Shown: positions 16,956 through 25,463, counted from the first letter of the stretch. The stretch: DNA of 64,000 nucleotides from Sporosarcina sp. FSL K6-3457 (GCF_038007285.1 NZ_JBBOWX010000001.1:3799501-3863500), one strand, 5' to 3'. The notes: generated from the letters alone by a model not told the origin. Translations and numbers: made by a program.

Positions 16956-17222
16956 TCAAAAATCAAACAACGAGCCACCGTTTGCATCTTCTTCTACAAG
17001 CGGCTTTCCTTCTAATGAAGAAATGGACTGCACATCAGGCGCTATAAGCATCTTAGGAACATTTTTTTCTTCTGGCCTAGTACTACTATCTCCACCAAGC
17101 GCCACTTCACATAGCGACCTAATTGCCGATAATGCTTCGCGCATGGCTCGCTCATCATTCGTACGTTTTGCCACACTCAATTGACGTTCCATTTCCGAGA
17201 TGATGCGGTCATAAGGAATCAC
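16956..17222 (-). CDS. ywdI: YwdI-family protein (DUF5327)
   Basis: A protein of about 88 residues resembling B. subtilis YwdI. The N-terminal half is helical (YDRIISEMERQLSVAKRTND, then MREALSAIRSLCEVAL). The C-terminal half is acidic and ends ANGGSLFDF. The function is unknown. It starts with GTG at 17222, fixed by a GTGA overlap with the stop of the upstream cysteine-rich gene, with AAAGGGG before it. A longer reading from ATG 17261 would overlap that gene extensively. Confidence 0.75.
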   Translation of the reverse strand: MIPYDRIISEMERQLSVAKRTNDERAMREALSAIRSLCEVALGGDSSTRPEEKNVPKMLIAPDVQSISSLEGKPLVEEDANGGSLFDF

Positions 17223-17404
17223 CGTCTGACATCCCCTTTCTTTTGTACAAATTGTAAACATTCCATGCCGGAAGATCGCTTCACGACGACCGACGGCAAT
17301 TCCCTCGTTTTGAACTCATATGCCTTACACCCACGCGGATTTCTCTGATCCCATGTCACGAAGAAATATTGGCATTGAAAACAATTGACAGCCACTTCGG
17401 TCAC
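17219..17404 (-). CDS. Small cysteine-containing protein
   Basis: A 61-residue protein beginning MTEVAVNCFQCQYFFVTWDQ, with CxxC at residues 8-11 and further cysteines in RGCKAYEF and GMECLQF. Four conserved-looking cysteines suggest a metal site or a small redox protein. I recall similar short proteins (CFKCKYFFVTWD..PRGC) in many Bacillales genomes, without an established role. It lies directly upstream of ywdI with a 4-bp overlap, so the two form a transcription unit. Two short palindromes at 17460-17507 lie upstream. Confidence 0.72.
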   Translation of the reverse strand: MTEVAVNCFQCQYFFVTWDQRNPRGCKAYEFKTRELPSVVVKRSSGMECLQFVQKKGDVRR

Positions 17405-17533
17405 CTCTATTCACTTCCACTTTATCACGGTAGGCGTGCAAATTAAAGTAAGCCGTCTGTTTACAGCGTAAACAAAAGTCCTTGCAAGCTATGTACATCG
17501 CGATGTATACTAAGGGTAGAATATGCGTAATAT

Positions 17534-17560
17534 AAAAGAGTGCCCATGCAATGGACACTC
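17534..17560 (-). terminator. Terminator downstream of the split small gene
   Basis: On the minus strand GAGTGTCCAT and ATGGGCACTC form a stem with a three-base loop, followed by TTTTATATT. Confidence 0.75.
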
Positions 17561-17609
17561 AGTAGTTACAAATTGATTTGGATGTCAAGGTGTGGCTACG
17601 GAAATAACA

Positions 17610-17904
17610 TTATTTCTTTTTCTTCGATTTAGTGCCACCCTTTTTCCCACGGCCATGGGGGGTGGTTTTTTTGCGCCTTTTTCTTTTTTGCTTCACGTAT
17701 TTGACTAGTTCAGAAGAAAGATAACTTCCAAACCATGTCGCTACGCTCTTAAGAAAAGCGCAAGGCGCCCGTTAGACGCGACAGGCATAAGTCAAGCCAG
17801 CGACGTGGCGCTCTTTGCCACATAGCTGGATTGCTTATGACCCGAGCGACTGGCGCCTGAAGCCTAGACACTACAAGAAAGGCTGTCAAAATAACAATCA
17901 CCAT
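17610..17904 (-). pseudogene. Small membrane/basic protein gene split by a repeat element
   Basis: An excellent ribosome site (GGGGAGGGGGTGAAGC) precedes ATG 17904. The frame begins MVIVILTAFLVV, a membrane-like segment. It then enters the inverted-repeat element at 17749-17874 and stops within it. Beyond the element, in another frame, coding resumes as KSVATWFGSYLSSELVKYVK followed by a very basic tail (QKRKRRKKTTPHGRGKKGG) and a stop at 17610. Joining the halves would give a protein of about 59 residues with one hydrophobic helix and a lysine/arginine tail. I do not recognise the family. Confidence 0.7.
17749..17874. repeat. Inverted-repeat element with ends AAAAGCGCAAGGCGCC and GGCGCCTGAAGCCTAGAC
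   Basis: About 125 bp, non-coding, with inner stems (such as AAGTCAAGCCAGC...AGCTGGATTGCTT). The terminal motifs recur at 21953-22106. It resembles the short intergenic repeats of the bcr type seen in Bacillales, but the family match is from memory only. It interrupts the small gene at 17610-17904. Confidence 0.75.
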
Positions 17905-18026
17905 ATGCTTCACCCCCTCCCCACTACGACATGAGGAGTATTCCGGTTCCGCAACCCACCTTGGCTCAATTTGTAACTATCGTCATTATAGCAAAACGTA
18001 TATTAGTTTTATAGCTTTTATTTCTG

Positions 18027-18707
18027 TTAATTCGTCCTACTCCAATCAATCGCCTCTTCATCCCATGCCTCTAAAACCTCATTTGTCGCCGAATATGGAC
18101 GACTGCCGAGAAACCCACGACTCGCGCTAAGCGGACTTGGATGAACCGATTCAATTACCGTATGACACGATAAATCAATCAGCTTTTTCTTGTCCTGCGC
18201 AGGGCGTCCCCATAATATAAATACAATCGACTTGTCACGCTCTGACAACTGCCGAATAACCTCATCCGTAAATGTCTCCCATCCTTGCTTACGATGCGAA
18301 TGTGCTTGTCCTTGCCGTACAGTCAACACCGTGTTCAGCATGAGTACACCTTGCCGCGCCCACCCCGTCAACGTTCCACTTTCGGGAATCGCACAACCAA
18401 TATCTGCCGACAGCTCCTTAAACATATTGCGTAAACTCGGTGGAATTTTTACACCCGGTCGCACAGAAAAACTCAAACCGTGCGCTTGTCCAGGTCCGTG
18501 ATACGGATCTTGTCCTAAAATGACAACCTTCACTTCATCAAACGGCGTGTATTGAAAAGCTGTCCACAAATCACCCAACTTTGGATAAATCGTTTGCTCC
18601 GCATATTCCTTTTCAAGAAATTCACACAGCTTCATATAATAAGGTTTCGTAAACTCTTCTTGCAACACTGCGTCCCAGTCATTACCAAAAATCACTTTAT
18701 TCATCAT
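18027..18707 (-). CDS. ung: Uracil-DNA glycosylase
   Basis: A family 1 uracil-DNA glycosylase of about 226 residues that removes uracil from DNA in base-excision repair. The water-activating loop is [18 protein letters not shown], and the second active-site motif is [18 protein letters not shown], containing the catalytic histidine. The start is placed at one of two adjacent ATGs (18707 or 18704), about 8 nt after AAGGA. These overlap the end of the DUF4230 gene, so the genes are coupled. Confidence 0.96.
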   Translation of the reverse strand: MMNKVIFGNDWDAVLQEEFTKPYYMKLCEFLEKEYAEQTIYPKLGDLWTAFQYTPFDEVKVVILGQDPYHGPGQAHGLSFSVRPGVKIPPSLRNMFKELSADIGCAIPESGTLTGWARQGVLMLNTVLTVRQGQAHSHRKQGWETFTDEVIRQLSERDKSIVFILWGRPAQDKKKLIDLSCHTVIESVHPSPLSASRGFLGSRPYSATNEVLEAWDEEAIDWSRTN

Positions 18708-19494
18708 CCATCTCTTCCTTAAATTCAATTGTCACATCATATCCTGCGAATGAAAACATTTCTCGTAACGTCTTCTCCGCATTCTGTTGCGCCATCGTTA
18801 ACACGCCTTGTCCCGCCGTTTCTTCCAGTATCAGTTCTTTCGCCTCCGCAGCAAGCTCATAGGCCTCTTCGATATTCGCTTTATCACGGAAAAGCCCCTC
18901 GTAGGAGTACACTTCTACTTTATCAAAATAAATTTCTGCCCCTCCTAAAAAGGTTGCAGGTGGCAATGTCAGCTTGGCTGTTTTATTCTCTTCATCAATG
19001 ACAACATCTTTTTCCGTCAAACCAGACATATTAACGCCCGCCTTCACCGATCCAGGAATGACAACTAATAGCTGCCGTTTCGTTCCTGGCAAATTAAGAC
19101 CGATGCTTTGTCCAAACAATGTATTATCTTGGCGTTCAATAATGACTTTCGTATAAGCCTCCGCCGTGGCAAGCTCGTTCAATTCTTGGATTTGCTCCAA
19201 AAACGCGCCCTTCTGCTCTGTATATGTGCTTCCTTGTTTGAGAATAAAAAATGTGATAAATGGTAAGCTGACAACGAGTAATATAATAAGTAGGGCGATG
19301 ACTAGAAATGATTTTTTCCATACCGAAAAGAATAGTTTCCCAGCACGCCAAAAGCCAAATGGTCGACCTTTTACTTCATCTACGGTCACCGCTGATTCCT
19401 TTTTAGCAGCCTGTAATTCTTTCAACAACTGCTCCATTTCATCCGTATTTTTTCCTTTTTTCACTTCATCCCTCTTTTCCTCTTTTTTCGACAC
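18697..19494 (-). CDS. DUF4230 domain membrane-anchored protein
   Basis: A protein of 265 residues with a charged N-terminal tail ([20 protein letters not shown]), one membrane helix at about residues 61-87 ([20 protein letters not shown]) and an extracytoplasmic domain of the DUF4230 type ([47 protein letters not shown]). The function is unknown. It occupies the place of ywdH/ywdJ upstream of ung in this gene order and overlaps ung by a few bases. Confidence 0.82.
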   Translation of the reverse strand: MSKKEEKRDEVKKGKNTDEMEQLLKELQAAKKESAVTVDEVKGRPFGFWRAGKLFFSVWKKSFLVIALLIILLVVSLPFITFFILKQGSTYTEQKGAFLEQIQELNELATAEAYTKVIIERQDNTLFGQSIGLNLPGTKRQLLVVIPGSVKAGVNMSGLTEKDVVIDEENKTAKLTLPPATFLGGAEIYFDKVEVYSYEGLFRDKANIEEAYELAAEAKELILEETAGQGVLTMAQQNAEKTLREMFSFAGYDVTIEFKEEMDDE

Positions 19495-19576
19495 TATCTT
19501 ATACGTTTACATTATAGGAAAGTTGCAGTTCAAACAACTAGAAAGACATGGTACGATTGTCTGAGGGGGGATGCAC

Positions 19577-19843
19577 ATGGCCGATATGCAGTTACGAGAA
19601 AAAATACAAAAAATAGCAGCAGCCGCAAAACAAGGCGACAACATACCTGAACGTTCTAAAAATATCGGGCTCATAATTTTCCTCATTCTATTTGGATGTG
19701 GAACCCTCGTGCTTTTCTCACTTGCCATCGGGCTGATGATGAACGGACATTTCATAAGTGCAGTCGTGATATTCCTGATTGCAGTGCTTCTTGCGTATTC
19801 CGTTGTTAAAATGATCACTGCCGAGGACGTTCCACCTTTGTAA
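19577..19843 (+). CDS. Small two-helix membrane protein
   Basis: A protein of about 88 residues with a basic N-terminal region (MADMQLREKIQKIAAAAKQG) and two adjacent hydrophobic segments (NIGLIIFLILFGCGTLVLFS and SAVVIFLIAVLLAYSVVKM). ATG 19577 is preferred over 19571 because GAGGGGGG lies 6 nt upstream. It is divergent from the DUF4230 gene and 63 bp ahead of pdxK. I do not recognise a family. Confidence 0.7.
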   Translation: MADMQLREKIQKIAAAAKQGDNIPERSKNIGLIIFLILFGCGTLVLFSLAIGLMMNGHFISAVVIFLIAVLLAYSVVKMITAEDVPPL

Positions 19844-19906
19844 TTTTCGATTTATTTGATAAGATACATTCATAGTTCATTCCAACCAAAAGGAGACTTT
19901 CACATT

Positions 19907-20740
19907 ATGGCGTTGAAAAAAACTTTAACAATCGCAGGATCCGATACATCAGGCGGCGCTGGTATTCAGGCCGATTTAAAAACATTCCAAGAGCATGGAA
20001 CATATGGTATGACAGCTGTTACTGTTGTCGTCACAATGGATCCAGACAATAATTGGTCACACGGCGTTTATTCATTACCTGTCGATGTTTTGAAAGCACA
20101 AATTAAAACGGCTCTTTCGACAGGCATTGATGCTATTAAGACAGGTATGCTTAGTACAGAAGAAATCATCGAGATTGCAGGCAACGCAATTGCAGAATCT
20201 GGTCTTGACCATGTTGTCATTGACCCGGTTATGGTTTGTAAAGGTGAAGATGAGGTACTGAATCCTGGTACAGTAGACGCAATGGTCGAATTCCTTCTAC
20301 CAAAAGCAGAAATTGTCACACCAAACTTGTTCGAAGCAGGACAGCTCGCAGGAACAAAAACGCCTAAGACAATTGAAGATATGAAAACAGTCGCAGCAAA
20401 AATCCATTCACTTGGTGCACGCAATGTTGTCATCAAAGGTGGCAAACAGCTAGAGCATAATAAAGCCGTGGACCTATTCTTTGATGGCACAACATTTACA
20501 CTTCTTGAAGCAGAAAAAACAGCGACACATTATAATCACGGTGCTGGTTGTACGTTTGCAGCCGCCATCACAGCAAATCTTGCTAATGGCTTAACAGTGA
20601 AAGAGGCTGTCTTAGAAGCGAAAAAATTCGTATCCGCTGCGATTGCTAACGGCTGGAAACTAAACGAATACGTTGGACCTGTTATGCACGGTGCAAAAAA
20701 CCGCGTAGGTGCACCAGAAATTACGACAACTGAAGTGTGA
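19907..20740 (+). CDS. pdxK: Pyridoxine/pyridoxal kinase, B. subtilis PdxK type
   Basis: A ribokinase-fold enzyme of 277 residues. The N-terminal block LTIAGSDTSGGAGIQADLKT and the PVMVCKG and TPNLFEA motifs are shared with HMP kinases (ThiD). The anion hole reads NHGAGCTFAAA, with the GAGCT form typical of the Bacillus PdxK group. It phosphorylates B6 vitamers in PLP salvage. The start at 19907 (MALKKTLTIAGSD) has AGGAGA 11 nt upstream; a longer frame from 19856 lacks a site. The alternative is a ThiD role. Confidence 0.9.
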   Translation: MALKKTLTIAGSDTSGGAGIQADLKTFQEHGTYGMTAVTVVVTMDPDNNWSHGVYSLPVDVLKAQIKTALSTGIDAIKTGMLSTEEIIEIAGNAIAESGLDHVVIDPVMVCKGEDEVLNPGTVDAMVEFLLPKAEIVTPNLFEAGQLAGTKTPKTIEDMKTVAAKIHSLGARNVVIKGGKQLEHNKAVDLFFDGTTFTLLEAEKTATHYNHGAGCTFAAAITANLANGLTVKEAVLEAKKFVSAAIANGWKLNEYVGPVMHGAKNRVGAPEITTTEV

Positions 20741-20751
20741 TGAATACACGT

Positions 20752-20790
20752 AACGGCCGAGAAATGGTTTCTTGGTCGTTTTATCTTTTT
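20752..20790 (+). terminator. Terminator of pdxK
   Basis: AACGGCCGAGAAA pairs imperfectly with TTTCTTGGTCGTT across a 3-base loop, followed by TTATCTTTTT. Confidence 0.8.
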
Positions 20791-20891
20791 CTACATTCAA
20801 CATCCACATCAAGCCGCGTCAATCGCATTCAATAGTTCTTTTCTATATACTAATGAAGAAGCACAGTACCAGTGTTAAGGAGGACTTACTC

Positions 20892-21242
20892 ATGGAAAAA
20901 GTAAAACCAGATCATTTACAGGAACTCATTACTTCCTTCGCCAATAAAGATGTCTACATCCATCTCGAAACAACAAACGGCTCCTATGCCTCTCATTTCA
21001 ACGAAGGATTTTTTAACGTCGGTGCATTTATTCGTAATGTCGTTGTCAAATTTGAACTGGGTAAAGTGGCCGGTGATTCGCCGCATCGTATCGGTTTAAA
21101 ACTGCCATCTGGTTGGATTTACGCACAAGGTATCACGCATTATAAGCTTGACGAACATGGTCGATTACTAATGGCAGGCCTGGATCCGGAAGGAAAGCTG
21201 GCGGTCGCGCTTGAAATAAGCGAGACACCGTTCACATATTAA
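20892..21242 (+). CDS. yojF: YojF-family protein (DUF1806)
   Basis: A 116-residue protein matching B. subtilis YojF, the partner gene of yojG (bshB2). Recognisable parts are FANKDVYIHLETTNGSYASH, the central NVGAFIRNVVVKFELG and the C-terminal GLDPEGKLAVALEISETPF. Its molecular role is not established; the constant pairing suggests a link to bacillithiol metabolism. AAGGAGG precedes ATG 20892 at a normal distance. It ends 13 bp before bshB2, so the two form an operon. Confidence 0.88.
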   Translation: MEKVKPDHLQELITSFANKDVYIHLETTNGSYASHFNEGFFNVGAFIRNVVVKFELGKVAGDSPHRIGLKLPSGWIYAQGITHYKLDEHGRLLMAGLDPEGKLAVALEISETPFTY

Positions 21243-21255
21243 GGAGGCTTTTTTG

Positions 21256-21939
21256 ATGATAAAAAAAGAACGTCACGTACTTGTTGTATTCCCCCATCCA
21301 GACGATGAGGCATTCGGCGTATCCGGCACAATCGCATCCTATCGGGAAATGGGTGTGCCCGTTACTTATGCATGTTTAACACTTGGCGAAATGGGACGAA
21401 ACTTCGGTAACCCGCCATTTGCGAACCGTGAAACGTTACCCCGAATTCGTAAGGGCGAACTCCAAAGAGCTTGTGAAGCCATGGGACTCGACGACTTACG
21501 TATGATGGGCCTACGCGACAAGACCATTGAATTTGAAGATGATGAAAAAATGATCCAGCTCATGACTGATCTAATCGAGGAAACGAATCCTTCGCTTATT
21601 ATTTCGTTCTATCCCGGCCTATCCGTCCATCCTGATCACGATGCCTCTGCACGTGCAGTCATTCGTGCCGTGAGGCGGATTGCTGAAACGAAACGCCCTG
21701 TTGTTTATACGATTGCCTTTTCAAATAATACAGTTGAAGTCCTTGGCCAACCTGACGTCATTCACGATGTGTCAGCAATGGCTGATAAAAAGATTGCTAC
21801 ACTGAATGCTCATGCATCGCAAACCGTTTGGATGATGAAGGAAATGGAACAAAAATTAGCAGCGCAAGATCCCGATGCATTAAAATGGCTCAATACTGAG
21901 CGTTTCTATACGTACAATTGGGACCAGGATTTCGAATAA
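21256..21939 (+). CDS. bshB2: Bacillithiol biosynthesis deacetylase BshB2
   Basis: A zinc-dependent LmbE-like deacetylase (227 residues) that removes the acetyl group from N-acetylglucosaminyl-malate in bacillithiol synthesis. The metal motif FPHPDDEAFGVSGT is near the N-terminus and the second ligand region is YPGLSVHPDHDASARAV. The start is ATG 21256 with AAGGAGG upstream; the TTG before it is less likely. Bacillithiol supports assignment to the Firmicutes. Confidence 0.93.
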   Translation: MIKKERHVLVVFPHPDDEAFGVSGTIASYREMGVPVTYACLTLGEMGRNFGNPPFANRETLPRIRKGELQRACEAMGLDDLRMMGLRDKTIEFEDDEKMIQLMTDLIEETNPSLIISFYPGLSVHPDHDASARAVIRAVRRIAETKRPVVYTIAFSNNTVEVLGQPDVIHDVSAMADKKIATLNAHASQTVWMMKEMEQKLAAQDPDALKWLNTERFYTYNWDQDFE

Positions 21940-21952
21940 AAGAATAAAAGAA

Positions 21953-22108
21953 CAAAAGCGCAAGCGCCTGTTCAGCCCCGACAAGTAGGAAGGATGAACT
22001 TCAATCCTTCCCTGCTGGAGGGCTTGAAAGTAAAGGTGCCCTTTGCCTTTACTAGCAAGACCGAAGCGACTCGAGGGGCTAGGCGCTGGAGCCTAGACGA
22101 GAAATCCC
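21953..22108. repeat. Inverted-repeat element, second copy
   Basis: It begins AAAAGCGCAAGCGCC and ends GGCGCTGGAGCCTAGAC, the same terminal motifs as at 17749-17874, with different internal hairpins (GTAGGAAGGA/TCCTTCCCTGC and AGTAAAGG/CCTTTACT). It fills most of the gap after bshB2. Confidence 0.8.
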
Positions 22109-22158
22109 CTTATTCCAACTTATCCACCGTACAAGAATTTTATAATTTCCTAAGCTAT

Positions 22159-22196
22159 AAAAAAGTTACAGTCAATTTAGACTGTAACTTTTTTAT
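22159..22196. terminator. Bidirectional terminator
   Basis: AAAAAAGTTACAGTC and GACTGTAACTTTTTT form a perfect stem. It closes the yojF-bshB2 transcript. Confidence 0.92.
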
Positions 22197-22318
22197 TATA
22201 AAGAATAGACCGAAAAATGGAAATAGGGTACACTCTATTTACAAAGGAAAGTAAACAAGTTAGTATGTATAAATATTCATTATATACACGTCTATTTATT
22301 ATATACAGGGGGATGCAT

Positions 22319-23671
22319 ATGAAAAAGTTTTCTTTATCCACATGGTTTTATTTTCTGATTCCATCTATTCTCGGGATTATTCTATTCATGATTCCAGTGA
22401 AATTCGGAGATGAATGGAAAGTACCGATTGCCAAATTTGCAGATATTTTGTCGATTGCACTCGAACCCACAATGCCAATGGCCGCCATGATTATTATTGT
22501 CATCGCTGCACTCGGCTCACTATTATTTTTATTTGTTAGGGCAGATCATGCCAAGCCGTCATTTACGGAAAGTTTGTTCAAGGTAACACCATTTTGGACG
22601 GTCACTCGTATTGTTGGAGCTATATTCGCAATTATGGTGACATTCCAAATCGGACCCGAATTCATTTGGAATGAGAATACGGGTGGGCTGCTACTTGCAC
22701 CAGATGGTTTAGTTTCGTTCTTATTCACGATTTTCTTATTTGCAGGACTGCTGCTACCACTACTATTGAATTTCGGATTACTAGAGTTTTTTGGAACAAT
22801 GATGGTAAAAGTCATGCGTCCTGTGTTCAAATTACCAGGTCGTTCTTCCATTGATGCACTGACATCATGGATTGGGGATGGAACGATTGGGGTTTTATTG
22901 ACAAGTAAACAATATGAGGATGGCTTTTATACGAAAAAAGAAGCCGCGATTATCGCCACGACATTTTCGGTTGTTTCCATTACATTTTCACTTGTAATTA
23001 TTGATACAGTCGGCATGTCTCAATACTTCCTGCCATTTTACGGAACCGTTGTTGTCACAGGATTGATTCTGGCATTTATTATGCCACGGATTTATCCGCT
23101 TGCTGGCAAAAAAGATGAATATATCGACGAAAAGCCATTTACAGGCGATGAGGAGAAGCTTCCTGCAGGTTATAACGTGGTTAATCATGGGCTTGAAAAA
23201 GCACTTGAAACTGCCGATAACAACCGTTCTCTTGGCAACGTTGTAAAAGATGGCATGAAAAATGTGTTCGACATGTGGATTGGCGTTGCACCTGTCGTGA
23301 TGGCATTCGGTACGGTTGCTCTCGTTCTTGCTGAATATACAAGCGTATTCACGATTTTAGGGAAACCGTTCGAACCGATTTTATCTGTTCTTGGCATTCC
23401 AGAAGCACAAGAAGCAGCGCAGACTATGGTTGTTGGATTCGCAGATATGTTCTTGCCGGTTATTTTAGCAGACGGCGTAATTACATCAGAATTGACGCTA
23501 TTCGTCATTGCGACGATTTCTGTTGTCCAGTTGATTTATATGTCTGAAGTTGGCGGATTGATTCTCGGTACAAAAATTCCGATTAATTTCCTTGACCTTC
23601 TTGTTATCTTCCTATTGCGCACATTGATTGCATTGCCAATCGTTGCAGGCGTTGCTCATTTATTGTTTTGA
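22319..23671 (+). CDS. yjiH: YjiH-family membrane protein with nucleoside-recognition (Gate) domains
   Basis: An integral membrane protein of about 450 residues with roughly ten hydrophobic helices. It contains two Gate-type regions (SSIDALTSWIGDGTIGVLLT and AAQTMVVGFADMFLPVILAD), the pattern of the YjiH/SpmA-like group. The transported substrate is unknown. The start at 22319 (MKKFSLSTWFYFLIPS) follows CAGGGGG by 6 nt. A long frame from 22217 overlaps the preceding non-coding region. It is a single gene bounded by terminators. Confidence 0.85.
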   Translation: MKKFSLSTWFYFLIPSILGIILFMIPVKFGDEWKVPIAKFADILSIALEPTMPMAAMIIIVIAALGSLLFLFVRADHAKPSFTESLFKVTPFWTVTRIVGAIFAIMVTFQIGPEFIWNENTGGLLLAPDGLVSFLFTIFLFAGLLLPLLLNFGLLEFFGTMMVKVMRPVFKLPGRSSIDALTSWIGDGTIGVLLTSKQYEDGFYTKKEAAIIATTFSVVSITFSLVIIDTVGMSQYFLPFYGTVVVTGLILAFIMPRIYPLAGKKDEYIDEKPFTGDEEKLPAGYNVVNHGLEKALETADNNRSLGNVVKDGMKNVFDMWIGVAPVVMAFGTVALVLAEYTSVFTILGKPFEPILSVLGIPEAQEAAQTMVVGFADMFLPVILADGVITSELTLFVIATISVVQLIYMSEVGGLILGTKIPINFLDLLVIFLLRTLIALPIVAGVAHLLF

Positions 23672-23680
23672 TGTAATATG

Positions 23681-23710
23681 AAAAGCCTCGCAACTTGTTG
23701 CGGGGCTTTT
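23681..23710 (+). terminator. Terminator of the yjiH-like gene
   Basis: AAAAGCCTCGCAAC and GTTGCGGGGCTTTT form a stem with a 2-base loop, directly before repeat array 3. Confidence 0.88.
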
Positions 23711-23712
23711 CA

Positions 23713-24083
23713 TTGCGCGCGAGACACACACTTCTTTGCGCGCGTCCCGCACTTCTTTACGCGCGGGACGCACTTCTTTGCGCGCGAGACACACTTCTTT
23801 GCGCGCGGGACGCACTTCTTTGCGCGCGAGACGCACTTCTTTGCGCGCGAGACACACTTCTTTGCGCGCGAGACACACTTCTTTGCGCGCGAGACACACT
23901 TCTTTGCGCGCGAGACACACTTCTTTGCGCGCGGGACGCACTTCTTTGCGCGCGAGACGCACTTCTTTGCGCGCGGGACGCACTTCTTTGCGCGCGAGAC
24001 ACACTTCTTTGCGCGCGAGACACACTTCTTTGCGCGCGGGACGCACTTCTTTGCGCGCGGGACGCACTTCTTTGCGCGTGTAT
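23713..24083. repeat. Array 3: eighteen 21-bp phased repeats, core TTTGCGCGCG
   Basis: The core TTTGCGCGCG recurs at exact 21-bp spacing from 23736 to 24072 (17 units), with one further unit at 23713 offset by 2 bp. The remainder of each unit varies mainly as AGACACACTTC, GGACGCACTTC or AGACGCACTTC, so this is the most homogeneous of the three arrays. Terminators flank it on both sides, so it is largely outside either neighbouring transcript. All frames stay open because the unit is 7 codons, but none has a ribosome site. Confidence 0.93.
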
Positions 24084-24094
24084 ATTTAACCACG

Positions 24095-24124
24095 AAAAAA
24101 CCGCAGAAAATCACTCCCGCGGTT
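24095..24124 (-). terminator. Terminator of tdh
   Basis: On the minus strand AACCGC and GCGGTT flank a loop of about 14 bases and are followed by TTTTTT. It begins a few bases after the tdh stop. Confidence 0.75.
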
Positions 24125-24129
24125 TCACA

Positions 24130-25074
24130 TTAAGCACTTAACTTTGTTTTTAATTTCGATAGCATATCTGCGGTCATTTTATCCAAATCATAATCAGCTT
24201 TAAATCCCCATTCCTGGGCAGCGGCAGATGGATCGATTGCATCGGGCCAACTATCGGCAATTGCCTGGCGTACTGGATCGATATCGTAGGCCATTTCAAA
24301 TGACGGGATGTGCTTGCGTATCGAAGCTGCAATTTGAGAAGGTTCAAAACTCATCGCCGTGACGTTGAATGCGTTGCGATGAATCAATTTTGAAGAATCC
24401 GCTTCCATTAGCCCGACAATCGCCTGTAATGCGTCAGGCATATACATCATATCCATATGCGTACCTTCCGCAATATACGATGTGTACTTCCCTTGTTCAA
24501 GCGCTTTGTAGTAAATATCGACCGCATAATCCGTCGTACCTCCGCCCGGCTGTGCCACATATGAAATCAACCCCGGGAATCGGACACCACGTGTGTCGAG
24601 TCCAAATTTATGAAAATAATAATCGCATAATAATTCACCCGCGACTTTGTTGACACCATACATTGTTGTTGGACGTTGCAGCGCGTCCTGCGGAGTATCT
24701 ACTTTTGGTGTCGAAGGGCCAAATGCACCGATTGAACTCGGGGTGAAAAATTGCAAATCCAGTTCACGTGATACTTCAAGTGCATTCATCAATCCGCCCA
24801 TATTGAGGTTCCATGCGAACAGCGGCTGTTCCTCAGCTTTAGCTGATAGTAACGCCGCCATATGCATCATCGTATCGGCACCAAAATCTTTTGTAAGCGC
24901 ATGCATTCGAGCGGCATCCGTTACATCTAAAATTTCAAAAGGCCCCCCCATCATTGCGTCCGTACGTCGTATATCTGTCGCCAACACATTGTCCTCACCA
25001 TATTCTGAACGAAGCTTTGTAATCAATTCTGAACCGATTTGTCCAAGCGCCCCTGTCACTATTATTTTCCTCAT
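24130..25074 (-). CDS. tdh: L-threonine 3-dehydrogenase, SDR/epimerase type
   Basis: A 314-residue NAD-dependent enzyme of the extended short-chain dehydrogenase family. The nucleotide fold begins [19 protein letters not shown], the catalytic YxxxK is [10 protein letters not shown], and SSIGAFGP supplies the serine/threonine region. The pattern ([15 protein letters not shown]) fits epimerase-like threonine dehydrogenases rather than the zinc type. It makes 2-amino-3-ketobutyrate, which Kbl cleaves to glycine and acetyl-CoA. kbl is at 26226, separated by alkD and a repeat element. Confidence 0.9.
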   Translation of the reverse strand: MRKIIVTGALGQIGSELITKLRSEYGEDNVLATDIRRTDAMMGGPFEILDVTDAARMHALTKDFGADTMMHMAALLSAKAEEQPLFAWNLNMGGLMNALEVSRELDLQFFTPSSIGAFGPSTPKVDTPQDALQRPTTMYGVNKVAGELLCDYYFHKFGLDTRGVRFPGLISYVAQPGGGTTDYAVDIYYKALEQGKYTSYIAEGTHMDMMYMPDALQAIVGLMEADSSKLIHRNAFNVTAMSFEPSQIAASIRKHIPSFEMAYDIDPVRQAIADSWPDAIDPSAAAQEWGFKADYDLDKMTADMLSKLKTKLSA

Positions 25075-25233
25075 TTTTCCTACTCCTCACTTATGAACGT
25101 TTGTATTTTTGGAGAGTACACGAATTATTCTTTTTTAACTTTTCATTGATTCTATAACTTAAATCCATTATAAAACGTTCTCATGGAAAAGACAATGCAA
25201 ATTTCCTCATAAATATATTTATAATTCTCGTCG

Positions 25234-25264
25234 AAAAAACCCGCTCACCGGCGGGTCTTTTCTG
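25234..25264. terminator. Terminator between alkD and tdh
   Basis: AAAAAACCCGC and GCGGGTCTTTT form a stem with a short loop. It ends the kbl-alkD transcript (minus strand) before tdh. Confidence 0.85.
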
Positions 25265-25313
25265 TTTATAGGAGTATGTGCACTATTCAATTTTTTATCT
25301 GTACCAGATAAAA

Positions 25314-25463
25314 GTAGGCAACCTAAGTACGCCACGTCCTATGGCAACGGTTGCATGATCGACATCCTGTCGACCCGCGGATGTCACGGATTTTAGAGGA
25401 GCTTTTCGAGCGTGCTCGAAAAAAATCCGGACGCAATCACGCCAAGGCGTGATTGATTTAACA
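25314..25463 (+). repeat. Modular hairpin repeat, copy with blocks in a different order
   Basis: It contains GGCAACCTAAGTACGCCACG, GGCAACGGTTGCATGATC, GGATGTCACGGATTTTAG, a GCTTTTCGAGC/GCTCGAAAA hairpin, AAATCCGGACGCAATCACGC and CAAGGCGTGATTGAT. The same modules occur at 16779-16945, but here the GGCAACC block precedes the GTCAC...ATTTT module instead of lying inside its loop. It abuts the alkD stop codon. Apart from the terminator at 25234, nothing else is seen in the 380-bp gap between alkD and tdh. Confidence 0.85.

Noticed and set aside
17325..17558. 77-residue minus-strand frame with a hydrophobic start
   Set aside because: It covers the palindromes and the start of the cysteine-rich gene in another frame, and has no ribosome site.
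23660..24141. Long open frames on both strands across array 3 (heptad proteins such as FARETHF or RKEVCLA repeats)
   Set aside because: The 21-bp unit is seven codons, so stop-free frames are automatic. There is no ribosome site, and the frames are flanked by terminators.
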